Source: Formosa haliotis
GTDB taxonomy: Bacteria > Bacteroidota > Bacteroidia > Flavobacteriales > Flavobacteriaceae
Direction: 5' to 3'
DNA: 64,000 nt
NCBI RefSeq assembly: GCF_001685485.1
Contig: NZ_BDEL01000001.1
Span: 858,501 to 922,500, forward strand
The notes under the pieces were generated by a model, which saw only the letters and a list, made by a program, of their open reading frames with translations, was not told where the DNA came from and made no database searches. Shown here in pieces: positions 48,498-58,256 of the stretch. The stretch's first letter is position 1; each line of letters opens with the position of its first letter. A program made the translations under genes and the position numbers.

Positions 48498-49247
48498 ATG
48501 GCAAAACTTAAAAGCCTTATAAAAATTGAAGGCACTCTAGAAGAGTTAACCTTTTATAAAACGCAAGATGGTTATATGGTACGCACTAAAGGCGGTGTAA
48601 GCAAAAACCGTATAAAAAATGATCCTGCCTTTGCTCGGACCCGAGAAAATGGCACCGAATTTGGTTTAACTGCAAAAAGCGGCAAATATTTAAGACGTGC
48701 GATTACCTCTTTATTGGCCGATGCGAAAGACAACCGAATGAGTTCTCGTTTAACCCAGGTGTTTAGCCAAGTGAAGAATGAAGATTTAATTTCTGTTCGT
48801 GGCCAACGGAATGTTCCTGTGGGCTTAGAAACTGAGACAGGTAAAGCCTTACTTAAGGGGTTTGATTTTAACAAATTCGCTACTTTAGATAGTGTATTAC
48901 AAGCCGAGTACAATTTAAATTCTACCACTGGTGAGGTAATTATAACAGATATTGTGCTCAATCAGCAATTAGGTGTTCCTGAAGGTGCTACTCACGTGAG
49001 TTTTAGTTGTGCTTTTTTAAATTTGGATTTAAACACCAATGTAAAAGATTTACAACTTAGTCCTGTAGAAAACTTCCCTATTAATGGGACAGCAACTACT
49101 GTGACCTTAACCCCTAGCACCGCTGCTATAGGTAGTGGCTTTAGTTTTTACTTTTTGAAAGTCTCTTTTTACCAAGAGGTTAATAATATACAATACCCAA
49201 TAAACAATGGAGCATATAATGCTTTACAATTGATAGAAATATTGTAA
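48498..49247 (+). CDS. Conserved Bacteroidota protein of unknown function
   Basis: About 249 residues from ATG 48498. The frame can be pushed to a TTG at 48465, but the conserved N-terminus begins MAKLKSLIKIEGTLEELTFY. The block KTQDGYMVRTKGGVSKNRI...DPAFARTRENGTEFG is shared with a family that I recall from many Bacteroidota genomes, often in several copies. The C-terminal half is beta-rich. No signal peptide, no catalytic motif seen. It is one of few plus-strand genes in the polysaccharide locus and ends in a very stable hairpin. Function unknown. Confidence 0.75.
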   Translation: MAKLKSLIKIEGTLEELTFYKTQDGYMVRTKGGVSKNRIKNDPAFARTRENGTEFGLTAKSGKYLRRAITSLLADAKDNRMSSRLTQVFSQVKNEDLISVRGQRNVPVGLETETGKALLKGFDFNKFATLDSVLQAEYNLNSTTGEVIITDIVLNQQLGVPEGATHVSFSCAFLNLDLNTNVKDLQLSPVENFPINGTATTVTLTPSTAAIGSGFSFYFLKVSFYQEVNNIQYPINNGAYNALQLIEIL

Positions 49248-49268
49248 TTATTTATTTTTTAAAAAGTC

Positions 49269-49297
49269 ATATAGGGGATGCGGCGCATCCCCTATAT
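49269..49297 (+). terminator. 13-bp perfect hairpin after the unknown-function gene
   Basis: ATATAGGGGATGC pairs with GCATCCCCTATAT around a 3-base loop (GGC). It lies 22 bases after the stop codon and is followed by an A/T-rich stretch. As a palindrome it could serve both strands, including the end of the region downstream of neuA. Confidence 0.75.
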
Positions 49298-49527
49298 AAT
49301 TTAAAATTAGAGTTTAAATTCCAAACATTCATTCACCTTTTAAATCACATACACAAAGACCGACGATTAATTAAATACACTTGTTTACTATTTATTCTTA
49401 AAAAAGCCATATTTAAAAATTAACTGGCATAAACTTAACTTTATAGCAACTTTAAAGTGAAAAATTAACAATATTAGTCATGTATCCTATATATTAGTAT
49501 TAAACCAAATGAATCATTTAACTACGA

Positions 49528-50199
49528 TTACTCTATTCTATATTTATTAAACAAAAATTCAGCGTAATCAAAATCATCTTGCGTATCAATGTCTATATGA
49601 GCTAAGGGGTGCTCTACAATGAAAGGCAAGGCATCTGGAGTCATGACGTGTCCAGCTTTAATAGCCTCAACATCTGTAATATATAACAAGCCATTTTCAT
49701 AATACAAGGGTTCTAAATCTTGACTACGCTGCCCAAAGACATAATTAAATGGTACAAATTTATTATTGACAATTCGACCAAGTTTATCATGATTACGACT
49801 TACAGAGAATATACTCGAACAATTTTTAGCTTTAAATTGTGAATACATATCTTTAAATAATGATTTAGGACGTAATGGATTAGTGGGTTGTAATAATACT
49901 ACAGTATGTATAGTATCATCACCTAACTTACTTAAAACATGCTGCAAAGCACTAATAGTAGGTTCTAAATCTCCCGACAACGCTTTTGGGCGATCTATTA
50001 CCTTTGCTCCAAATTCTAAAGTAATTTGTTTTATCGTTTCATCATCGGTACTCACAAACACCCCATCTATTTCTGTCTGTTTTAAGGCATATTTTATACT
50101 GTGTACCACTAAAGGCAAGCCAGCTAATGGTAACATGTTTTTATACGGCAAACGTTTGGATCCGCCTCGTGCTGGGATAATGGCTATGGTTTTAATCAT
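49528..50199 (-). CDS. neuA: CMP-N-acetylneuraminate cytidylyltransferase
   Basis: 223 residues. The N-terminal IIPARGGSKRLPYKNMLPLAGLPL motif binds CTP; VFVSTDDETIKQIT, VLLQPTNPLRPKSL and HIDIDTQDDFDYAE complete the acylneuraminate cytidylyltransferase pattern. It activates the nonulosonic acid made by NeuB as a CMP-sugar for transfer. It overlaps the upstream GT gene by 8 bases. Confidence 0.93.
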   Translation of the reverse strand: MIKTIAIIPARGGSKRLPYKNMLPLAGLPLVVHSIKYALKQTEIDGVFVSTDDETIKQITLEFGAKVIDRPKALSGDLEPTISALQHVLSKLGDDTIHTVVLLQPTNPLRPKSLFKDMYSQFKAKNCSSIFSVSRNHDKLGRIVNNKFVPFNYVFGQRSQDLEPLYYENGLLYITDVEAIKAGHVMTPDALPFIVEHPLAHIDIDTQDDFDYAEFLFNKYRIE

Positions 50200-51205
50200 G
50201 AATTTCTTCTTTTACACGACCTTTATTTATAAAGCACTTAAACACCTTTTGAAATACACGTCTTTTAAAATCGAAAAACAAATTTGGAGTTGTAACCTTA
50301 AACTTTATTCGTTTTATTTTTGATTCATATTCTACATTCTTATTTTCTAATACATTAGTTTCCTGAATTAATTGCATCCATGGTTCGACAGTATTCCCCA
50401 TATGAAATGCATAATTATTATATGTTGACAATCTCATACCTCCAGAATAATCAATTGGCAAATCACAATAATTTAACTCTGAATCATTTCCAACCAAGAT
50501 AAAAGATGGTTCTTTCGGCACGACATTCATAATAATTTCCCGATTCAGTGTCATTACTTGATGCATACTTCCTAAAACCGATTTTATATTATTAGATTCT
50601 ATTACAGGCCAAAGTAAATTTTTATCAGTTTCCTTTTCCCAACCAACACTTTCCAAAAAACGATTATAACTATCAAAATTTTCTGGTATTGCCTGTGGAC
50701 TATATTTTACTTTATTTAGAATTATCCGTTTCAAGGTCGAAGAGGCTCCATAATATAATGAGTTTCTAACGGGTATAGGTGAAACTGAACCAACTTGATT
50801 CATCCCATAAAAAATAGTTTCTACTGCTTCCTGCCAACCAGTTTTATATAAAATATCAACATCAGACAACGTTATTAGTGGCTCTCTACTTCCTCTTGCT
50901 GCGCCAATAAGAGCATCCATTTTACCAATATTTTGTTTATGATGTATAACACTATCTACATCATCCTTTTTTAATTGGTCATTTATATAATTTACTACAG
51001 TCTCGCAACAACCATTATTTACAATAGTTATAGCACATTTATTGTTTTTTGTAGTTGTAACAGAGGCTAAACATAATTTAAAAACCTCAAATACTTCCTT
51101 ATAATACCCTTCCAAAGATGGTATATATACCACAATAATTACTCGATGCTGATAATTTAACCTTATTTTCCCTTCTTGTTTCTCGGGATTCATTCCAATT
51201 CTCAT
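50192..51205 (-). CDS. Glycosyltransferase family 2-like protein
   Basis: 337 residues with a GT-A-type N-terminal domain (VVYIPSLEGYYKEVFEVFKLCL, NNGCCETVVNYI) and a DxD-like motif in LITLSDVDILYKTG. It ends in a basic segment (KFKVTTPNLFFDFKRRVFQKVFKC). Overlaps neuA. Probably transfers one sugar in repeat-unit assembly. Confidence 0.8.
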   Translation of the reverse strand: MRIGMNPEKQEGKIRLNYQHRVIIVVYIPSLEGYYKEVFEVFKLCLASVTTTKNNKCAITIVNNGCCETVVNYINDQLKKDDVDSVIHHKQNIGKMDALIGAARGSREPLITLSDVDILYKTGWQEAVETIFYGMNQVGSVSPIPVRNSLYYGASSTLKRIILNKVKYSPQAIPENFDSYNRFLESVGWEKETDKNLLWPVIESNNIKSVLGSMHQVMTLNREIIMNVVPKEPSFILVGNDSELNYCDLPIDYSGGMRLSTYNNYAFHMGNTVEPWMQLIQETNVLENKNVEYESKIKRIKFKVTTPNLFFDFKRRVFQKVFKCFINKGRVKEEIHD

Positions 51206-51268
51206 AAACCTAATTTATACTCAACATTCTGTTAATTAAAATCCCTTTCTTCATATTAATAAATTATA

Positions 51269-52120
51269 TTATTGTTTCAATAATTTTTCTGATAACTTAT
51301 AAGCTTTTATAGTTCTACCCAAACCTCTAATATCTGCTTTAAAAACCATTCTTTTCATAGCCAATAATTTTGCGAATAAATATTCCTTTTTTAATACTGC
51401 ATTATCAAAGTGTTTTCTTAAAAAATAATAATATAACATATCTTTTTCTAACGCAACATCTAACTCTTTTTTCTTAGTCCTTTGTCCTCCAGAGTCAATC
51501 TGTAAATGTTCAACTAAAATATCGGGTTGAAAATAAATGTTTGCCCCAGCTTGTAATAGCCGCATACCGTAATCCCAATCGTCCCCCCAAATAGTGTAGG
51601 TCTCATCAAAATAAAACCCAGCATCTTTAAACGTTTGAGATTTTACAATATTTAAACCTGAGCACACCTGTAATCTAAAACGTCCTTTTGAAAAATCACA
51701 TGGTTTTGATATTGTATCTAAAATGGTATTATATTTAAATTTTGTAAGTTCCATATCTTCAAATTGAATACCTGGAATTAATACATCAATAATATTAGGT
51801 GTTAAATGTTCTATAATCTTCTTAAAAGCTAATTCTGGTATTCTCAAATCGTCATCTAAAAAAAACAACCATTCCTCATTATTATAATATTCTAAAGCTA
51901 AATTTCGTGAATGATTAACACTTTTTGTCTTATCTCCTTTTACAACTTGATAGGAGTAATTTAAAGGTAATTCCTTTAAAGCGTCTTCAACACATGGTTC
52001 TGTTTGATCTACAATAACTACTTGCGATATATAAGAACTGAATGCATTTAAATCTATTAATAAGTTTTTTAAACACTCTAAACGTTCTCTTGTAGGTATA
52101 ACTAGAAAAAAATTATTCAT
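51269..52120 (-). CDS. Glycosyltransferase family 2 protein
   Basis: 283 residues, GT-A fold. Motifs: LVIPTRERLECLKNLL, VIVDQTEP, the acidic metal site FFLDDDLRIP, and TIWGDDWDYGMRLLQAGA near residue 180. About 60 bases downstream of it lies the next GT gene in the same direction. Confidence 0.88.
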   Translation of the reverse strand: MNNFFLVIPTRERLECLKNLLIDLNAFSSYISQVVIVDQTEPCVEDALKELPLNYSYQVVKGDKTKSVNHSRNLALEYYNNEEWLFFLDDDLRIPELAFKKIIEHLTPNIIDVLIPGIQFEDMELTKFKYNTILDTISKPCDFSKGRFRLQVCSGLNIVKSQTFKDAGFYFDETYTIWGDDWDYGMRLLQAGANIYFQPDILVEHLQIDSGGQRTKKKELDVALEKDMLYYYFLRKHFDNAVLKKEYLFAKLLAMKRMVFKADIRGLGRTIKAYKLSEKLLKQ

Positions 52121-52245
52121 AAAATAACACTTATTTAGGTATTTTTAATGAAAAAAACATAATAACAACCTCACAATTAAAACAATTAGAGTATATTTTA
52201 AAAATGCAACTATTATTAGTCAATAATAAAATTTAAAAAATTTTA

Positions 52246-53384
52246 TTATTTTAAAAGTTCAATATATTTATTTTTAATATTTTCTTGATTATACTGCCTA
52301 TAATAACTTCTAATATTGGTAGATAAATCAACAATTTCCTTTTCTGACATTAATTTAACTTTCTTAATTAAATCACTTAAATCATCAACATCATTACTAA
52401 ACCATAAATTATAATCTAATAATCTTTCTGACATAGCTCCTGTTCTAGCTGATAAAATTATTAATCCAGCAGCCATTGCATCAATAGCTGTTAAGGGCCC
52501 TGTTTCTAAATCAAAATGCGAAACTATAAAACAATCTGCCTGATCATAATACTTTACCAATTCATTGTTTGGCACAAAACCTATAAATTTAATATTCTTA
52601 TTTTCCTTAGCAATTTCCTTTAATCTTATTAAATCTTCTCCTTCTCCTACAACCAATAAAATATCATTTATACTTGAAGATTGTATAAATGCTTTAATAA
52701 CTACATCTAAGTTTTTTTCTTTTACTAATCTAGAAACAGTTAAAAAAACCTTTGTCTTATCCTTATTTTGTATATTCAATAACGCTTGTTGATTATAAGA
52801 ACATTGGTCAATAATAACAAATTTGGAATTATTTAAAACATCTAAATTTTTTGTATTATTGTAGGAGTGACAAACAAACATATCTACTTTTTCTAACCAT
52901 TCTTTATTCCCTAAAACCTCTCGATTACTTATTAAATTAGATGGTCTAAAAATAATTTGACATTCGTTTTTTGAGGCTTCTAAAATTATGTCTTTAATAT
53001 TTTTGGTAGAAAAGTTGGCGCATAAAAAAACACAATCAGACTCTATTATATGACTTTTAATAATTGAAACTAATTTACTTTCATATCCTACTTTTTTTGA
53101 AATGGAATTAGATATTTTAAAATGATTCTCTACTTTATTTTTGATTTTAAACTGCTTAAAATTGCTAATACTTTAAAAAATAAATTTGAATTATATAAAT
53201 GTTTTTTAAGATTAATAATTTGTTTATCTGACACAAAATTAAATATCTGAGAATTATGTGTCATATTTCCAGTACTAAGAATCTTCACACTAGCTACACT
53301 TGATAACGTTTTAGCTATAAATCCTGTTTCTAATTCACGTCCTCCAATATCACCAATTGGTCCTATAATTAATACTTTTTTCAA
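52246..53384 (-). pseudogene. Glycosyltransferase family 4 gene with one frameshift
   Basis: An N-terminal fragment (MKKVLIIGPIGDIGGRELETG, 53130-53384) and a C-terminal fragment beginning before 52881 join into one 379-residue GT4 protein after restoring one base in the T5 run at 53138-53142. The coding frame between them is open (for example KVGYESKLVSIIKSH and IIFRPSNLISNRE), so the break is a single base. The donor domain holds SHFDLETGPLTAIDAMAAGLI. Its start overlaps the upstream GT2 gene by 4 bases. It may be a sequencing error or a true loss. Confidence 0.85.
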
Positions 53385-54286
53385 ACCAACTTTCGTTTTA
53401 ATTTATTAAAAAATGAATTATATTTAATTTGTTCTTCAAAAAATTGTCTATAATTATTAATAAGGGAAGGATTATACTTTTTTATCTCTAAATACAAATA
53501 ATCCTTTGCATTTTTTACATAACAGACGTTTTTACAGCCTTCTTGGTTTAATATATGTTCCTCAATCAACTCCCAGCTTTTTATAGCACTTTTTACCTTT
53601 AAATCTGTATTTATTACACTCAATTTGAAAGTATCTAATTCTCTGTAATATACTTCTGCTATTGGTGAAAAAATTACTTTTTCGGTATGTAAAAGTACTC
53701 TTGTAAAAAATTCTCCATCATCATTATTTGTTAAGGATTCATCCCAAAATCCCGAACTTTGCAATATGAACTTATTTATAAGGTAAACATGTGGTGGAAA
53801 AAATTCCTTATTTACTCCGAATGATTCCAAAAGAAGGTAGCCCGAATTAAAGTCTTTATAAGAATTATATTCTACTTTTAATTGTTTCCTTATAGCTTCT
53901 AGATGATCGAACCTACCCCACTTACACGTGGCAATAGCTTTATTTCCTTGATTAACGAGCAGGTTAATTTGACTTTCAATTTTGAAATCACTTAATATAT
54001 CATCAGAATCTAGAAATTGTAGATAATCTCCTTTACTTAATTTAATCCCATTATTCCTACATCCGCTTGCACCTTTTAAATAATTATTCGTACGCTTATA
54101 ATAATTAAACCTTTTATCTCTATTAATATATTCTTGTAATACCTTTTCGGTCTTATCCGTACTCCCATCATCTACAACAATACATTCCCAATTCTGGTAG
54201 GTTTGTGCTAAAACAGAATCCAAGGTTTCACCAATTAGGTGTTCCCTATTAAATGTGGGGATAATTATAGATACTAATGGTTTCAT
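53381..54286 (-). CDS. Glycosyltransferase family 2 protein
   Basis: 301 residues, GT-A. N-terminal SIIIPTFNREHLIGETLDSV, VVDDGSTDKT, and the metal motif QFLDSDDIL. It shares its first 60 residues closely with the next GT2 gene upstream (LISIIIPTYNRANLIRETLD), suggesting a duplication. Overlaps neighbours by 4 bases on both sides. Confidence 0.92.
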   Translation of the reverse strand: MKPLVSIIIPTFNREHLIGETLDSVLAQTYQNWECIVVDDGSTDKTEKVLQEYINRDKRFNYYKRTNNYLKGASGCRNNGIKLSKGDYLQFLDSDDILSDFKIESQINLLVNQGNKAIATCKWGRFDHLEAIRKQLKVEYNSYKDFNSGYLLLESFGVNKEFFPPHVYLINKFILQSSGFWDESLTNNDDGEFFTRVLLHTEKVIFSPIAEVYYRELDTFKLSVINTDLKVKSAIKSWELIEEHILNQEGCKNVCYVKNAKDYLYLEIKKYNPSLINNYRQFFEEQIKYNSFFNKLKRKLV

Positions 54287-55245
54287 AATTCATATTGTTT
54301 CCAACGTTGCTCAATTTTATAACTACCTCTTTTTATTTGAATAAAAAAATGTCCAAAAATTTTAATTTCTTGATATACATTATATCTTATTTTTTTTAAA
54401 ATAGGTAATATCTTTTTATAAACGAGTTTCGCATTATCTATGTCGTTATACTTTAAAGCTTCAAAAAAATAATATAAAGAGCCATTGTAACAATATTGAA
54501 CCAAGTCGGAATCATTTAACACTATACTCTTTTCAAAATTTGCTATACAATTTAATATTTGAGATCTCTTATATTTGGATAGATACTTAGTATTCTCTTT
54601 TGTTTTTGTATTATTATGCTGCCTATATAAAAACAAGGATTTATTAATTATTTTGTAATGCTTTTCAGCCATATTAAAAAACAACCTCGAAAACAATTCT
54701 GTTTCTTGGCCCCGTAATATTTTAAGGCTAAACAAGTCTTTTTTCTCTATAAAAGACCTTCTAAACATAACATTATTTGTTACTATTTTAAATTTCCAAA
54801 GCACATAATCTTTATATAAAAAAGTATCAATTTTAAGGTCTATTAGTTTTGGTTTCTGCAGAAATTCATCAACATAGCTTCCAGAACAAATTACAAGATC
54901 GACACCTTCAATAAAAGCATTTAGTTTTTGACTTATAAAATCAGGTAGCATCACATCATCGTCATCAAACCAATTGATATAATCACCTCTACTTACTTCA
55001 AATCCATAATTACGAGCCGCATTCCCTCCAGCTAAGTGGTCTGCTGGGCGGTGGTAGTATTGAAAGCGGGTATCTTTAGTGCAGTACTCCGCCATGAGTT
55101 GATCGGTGCCATCGGTACTACCATCATCTACCACTAAACATTCCCAATTTTGATACGTTTGACTTAATACAGAATCTAAAGTCTCTCTAATTAGATTTGC
55201 ACGATTATACGTTGGGATGATAATTGATATTAAAGGATTACTCAT
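54283..55245 (-). CDS. Glycosyltransferase family 2 protein
   Basis: 320 residues, GT-A. Motifs: ISIIIPTYNRANLIRETLD, LVVDDGSTDGTDQLM, the metal motif NWFDDDDVMLP, and a downstream LRGQETELFSRLFF segment. It is a close relative of the following GT2 gene in its N-terminal third. The C-terminal part is basic and rich in Tyr and Lys. Confidence 0.92.
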   Translation of the reverse strand: MSNPLISIIIPTYNRANLIRETLDSVLSQTYQNWECLVVDDGSTDGTDQLMAEYCTKDTRFQYYHRPADHLAGGNAARNYGFEVSRGDYINWFDDDDVMLPDFISQKLNAFIEGVDLVICSGSYVDEFLQKPKLIDLKIDTFLYKDYVLWKFKIVTNNVMFRRSFIEKKDLFSLKILRGQETELFSRLFFNMAEKHYKIINKSLFLYRQHNNTKTKENTKYLSKYKRSQILNCIANFEKSIVLNDSDLVQYCYNGSLYYFFEALKYNDIDNAKLVYKKILPILKKIRYNVYQEIKIFGHFFIQIKRGSYKIEQRWKQYEL

Positions 55246-55249
55246 GTTT

Positions 55250-56461
55250 TCAACATTTTATATAAACATCTAAGAGTTTTAACATCTGTTTTTCTGATTC
55301 AAACTCTCTTTTAACAATATTATAACCGTTAACCCCATATTCATTCCATTTATCCTTATGGCTAAACATTTTTACTAATCCTTCAAATATACTTTTAAGG
55401 TTAGCTTCTGTTAAGAAGCCTGTTTTATTATTTATAACTACACTTGATATATCTCCTACATTCGTGGCTAATACTGGTAATTTTAAAGCTTGGGCTTCTA
55501 AAATAACCGTCGGTAGTGCTTCATTAATACTACTTAATAATAAAAAATGAGAGTCTAACATTTTTTGTCTAACATATTCAGAATTTTGATATAAATGAAA
55601 AGTAACATGAGCTGTTAGGCCCAATGTTTTTGTTAATTCTTTTAATTCTGTTTCTAACTTACCATCCCCTATAATATTATACTTCCAAATTATATCAGGG
55701 TATTCTTTTTTCAATAAACTTAAAGCGTTTAAAGCAAGATGAAATGCTTTTTCCTCTACTAATCTACCAACTGATAAGATATTACAGACATTAGTTTCTT
55801 TATTTGAAATTTCATCTTTTACAAGAACTCCATTATTTATACTTTCTATTTTATTTTCATCAAGTCCAAATGAGACAAGTTTTTCATAATTATAATTTGA
55901 TATAGAAATAATTTTAGAAGAATATTTAAATAATGAATCGTAAAACCCCTTGGGCCTAACATCGCCTAACCTAATGTCATACCCATGAAAAGTGCATATT
56001 AATTTAAATGAGAGGCCTATTTCTTTATATGTACTAGCTTCAATACCATTTGGTCCAAAGTGAGCATGAACAATATCTATCTTAGCATTTAATAAAAAAT
56101 GAGTAAATAATAAATGCTTAAAAGATTTTGCTCCATATCCATATTTATTGCTATTTAATGCCCTTTTGTATTTTAAAAAATCGGTAGAAAACAAACCGCG
56201 AAGTAAAATTTTAATTCCTTTATATAATCTAGACCATTTACTTTTTGGAAAAATATCTGATTTCAGAATAATTCGTTGATCTATTTCTTTAATGCGTCGC
56301 TTATCAAAATTCCCTTTATTTAAATCATTTTTAATATAGGTATAAATTAAGACATTTACATTATGGTCTAAAAGCCAAACTATTTGATTATTTATAAAAG
56401 TTTCTGAATAATTCGGGAAATTATACATCCAAAATAATACATTTGGTTTGTTATTTAACAT
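55250..56461 (-). CDS. Glycosyltransferase family 4 protein
   Basis: 403 residues, GT-B. N-terminal NVLFWMYNFPNYSETFINNQI, mid-region IDIVHAHFGPNGIEA, and the donor motif LSSINEALPTVILEAQALKLPVLATNVGDISS. This resembles the colanic-acid-type (WcaL/AmsK) glycosyltransferases. Its start codon overlaps the end of the wzt gene by 11 bases. Confidence 0.9.
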   Translation of the reverse strand: MLNNKPNVLFWMYNFPNYSETFINNQIVWLLDHNVNVLIYTYIKNDLNKGNFDKRRIKEIDQRIILKSDIFPKSKWSRLYKGIKILLRGLFSTDFLKYKRALNSNKYGYGAKSFKHLLFTHFLLNAKIDIVHAHFGPNGIEASTYKEIGLSFKLICTFHGYDIRLGDVRPKGFYDSLFKYSSKIISISNYNYEKLVSFGLDENKIESINNGVLVKDEISNKETNVCNILSVGRLVEEKAFHLALNALSLLKKEYPDIIWKYNIIGDGKLETELKELTKTLGLTAHVTFHLYQNSEYVRQKMLDSHFLLLSSINEALPTVILEAQALKLPVLATNVGDISSVVINNKTGFLTEANLKSIFEGLVKMFSHKDKWNEYGVNGYNIVKREFESEKQMLKLLDVYIKC

Positions 56462-57749
56462 TGTAACATTTGTTTTTCAATAAGACATACCCATGCTGTT
56501 TAGCACGCGGCACCTTACCTGTTCCAAAAAAATCTGTTTCTTCAACATCAAATTCAATACACTGTTCTAAACAATCAAAAACTTTTCCGCCAACTTCTTC
56601 TCCCCAAAGAGATAATCTATACTTTTTACTTATTAGAGGGATATGCTCTATTTCAAATCTAATTTTATTGTATTCGCCTTCAAGTAAAATAGTATTTCCA
56701 TTAAATTGATTACTTACATTTGATACTGATATATTTTTACTATCACTAATTTCGTAAGATAAATAAATTTTACGTTTTAGGTTAGATTTATTTTTAATTA
56801 CAACATCTATAAAACACTTAGAGTTTGAATAAATCGCATTTACATTCTCATAAATTCGACCTTCATACTCACAACCTAAAGCAACTGATGTAAAAACAGA
56901 AGATTGGTCGCCTCGTCTTTCTTTTAACAACTCTAAATTATTAAAATTGTTATTTGCTGGATTTGTGTTTTCTAAATAAAAATCTATAGCATCAGCTGTG
57001 TTATTTTCATAAACTAATTCTCCATTTTTAAGTACAAGTACCCTATTACATAAGCTTTGAATAGCTGCCATGTCATGGCTCACAAACAACACAGTTCTAC
57101 CATCTCCTCTACTAATATCCTGCATCTTACCTATGGCTTTCTTTTGAAATTCGGCATCGCCTACGGCTAGTACTTCATCAATTACTAAAATATCAGGTTC
57201 TAAAAAAGCGGCTACGGCGAAGGCTAAACGCACGCGCATTCCGCTACTATAACGTTTTACTGGCGTATCAACATAACGTTCGCAACCACTAAAGGCAATA
57301 ATTTCGTCTTCTTTGGCTTTAATCTCGGCTTTGGTCATCCCCAGAATAGCCCCGTTTAAATAGATGTTTTCACGCCCTGTTAATTCTGGATGAAAGCCTG
57401 TACCTACCTCTAGCAAACTGGCTATACGCCCCCGGGTTTTAATTTCGCCCGTCGTTGGACTCGTTACCCGCGATAAGATTTTTAACAAGGTACTTTTTCC
57501 GGCGCCGTTTTTACCAATAATACCTAAAACTTCGCCTTGCTTCACCTCGAAATTTATATCTTTAAGCGCCCAAGCATAATCGCTTTTCCCCTTACTCGAG
57601 CGGTCGTTAGTTTCACCAATCTTTAAATACGGATCGTCCTTACCCCGCACGCGATGCCACCACCGATTTAAATCGTGACTTATGGTACCCGTGCCTATGA
57701 GCCCTAGGCGGTATTGTTTGCTTATATTTTCGGCTTTTAGTATGGTCAT
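56451..57749 (-). CDS. wzt: Polysaccharide ABC transporter ATP-binding protein, Wzt-type
   Basis: 432 residues. The N-terminal ATPase domain (about 1-250) has Walker A GKNGAGKST, signature YSSGMRVRLAFA and Walker B ILVIDEVLAVGD. A beta-rich C-terminal extension (about 275-432) is present, the part that in Wzt proteins recognises the finished polysaccharide end before export. It pairs with the Wzm permease at 58272. The two genes are separated by a four-helix-bundle gene and repeats. Confidence 0.93.
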   Translation of the reverse strand: MTILKAENISKQYRLGLIGTGTISHDLNRWWHRVRGKDDPYLKIGETNDRSSKGKSDYAWALKDINFEVKQGEVLGIIGKNGAGKSTLLKILSRVTSPTTGEIKTRGRIASLLEVGTGFHPELTGRENIYLNGAILGMTKAEIKAKEDEIIAFSGCERYVDTPVKRYSSGMRVRLAFAVAAFLEPDILVIDEVLAVGDAEFQKKAIGKMQDISRGDGRTVLFVSHDMAAIQSLCNRVLVLKNGELVYENNTADAIDFYLENTNPANNNFNNLELLKERRGDQSSVFTSVALGCEYEGRIYENVNAIYSNSKCFIDVVIKNKSNLKRKIYLSYEISDSKNISVSNVSNQFNGNTILLEGEYNKIRFEIEHIPLISKKYRLSLWGEEVGGKVFDCLEQCIEFDVEETDFFGTGKVPRAKQHGYVLLKNKCYNVK

Positions 57750-57755
57750 TTATTC

Positions 57756-57774
57756 TTAGTTGGTAGTTGTTAGT
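57756..57774. repeat. Left 19-bp inverted terminal repeat of the four-helix-bundle module
   Basis: The plus-strand sequence TTAGTTGGTAGTTGTTAGT is the exact complement of 58257-58275. It continues into further TTAGTTG-type heptads. Together the two repeats bound a 520-bp segment with one small gene. Confidence 0.7.
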
Positions 57775-57823
57775 TCTTAGTTGTTGGAAAATAATGGTTC
57801 AAATATAATATTTATAATATCTT

Positions 57824-58198
57824 TTACTTCTTTAGGTATTTAGTTAATCCACTTAACATTTTTGATAATTCTTCTAATTGCCTTCTAAATAGTACATCCT
57901 GATCTTCTTTTATATACCCTAACCGAAACGCAATTGTTGAACAAACAACACACTCATTGACAGAACCTATAGAAATTTGTATAAATCGATTAAATTGAGC
58001 ATTTGTTCTACCTTGTCCTTCTGAGATATTCAAAGCGATAGAGATTGCTGCCCGTTGAAATTGTGAAGTTAATTGATAGGTTTCGTTTTTAGGAAATGTT
58101 TTGGTTACTACATATACGGCATCTACAAAATCTAAAGCCTTTTGATACACTTGTAAATCTTCAAATTTAAAATATGGATTCTTATCATTCATTTCCAA
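57824..58198 (-). CDS. Four-helix-bundle protein (23S rRNA intervening-sequence type)
   Basis: 124 residues, all-helical, with the PF05635/TIGR02436 pattern: FEDLQVYQKALDFVDAVY, FPKNETYQLTSQFQRAAISI, ALNISEGQGR and EC-containing third helix (FIQISIGSVNECVVCS). Relatives are found inside 23S rRNA intervening sequences and as Avd accessory proteins of diversity-generating retroelements; many others have no known role. Here it lies between wzt and wzm, flanked by inverted heptad repeats. Confidence 0.88.
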   Translation of the reverse strand: MEMNDKNPYFKFEDLQVYQKALDFVDAVYVVTKTFPKNETYQLTSQFQRAAISIALNISEGQGRTNAQFNRFIQISIGSVNECVVCSTIAFRLGYIKEDQDVLFRRQLEELSKMLSGLTKYLKK

Positions 58199-58256
58199 AC
58201 ATTTTTTAATTCACGCTAAAGACTAATATCTATCTACTACAGACATACGACTAAAG

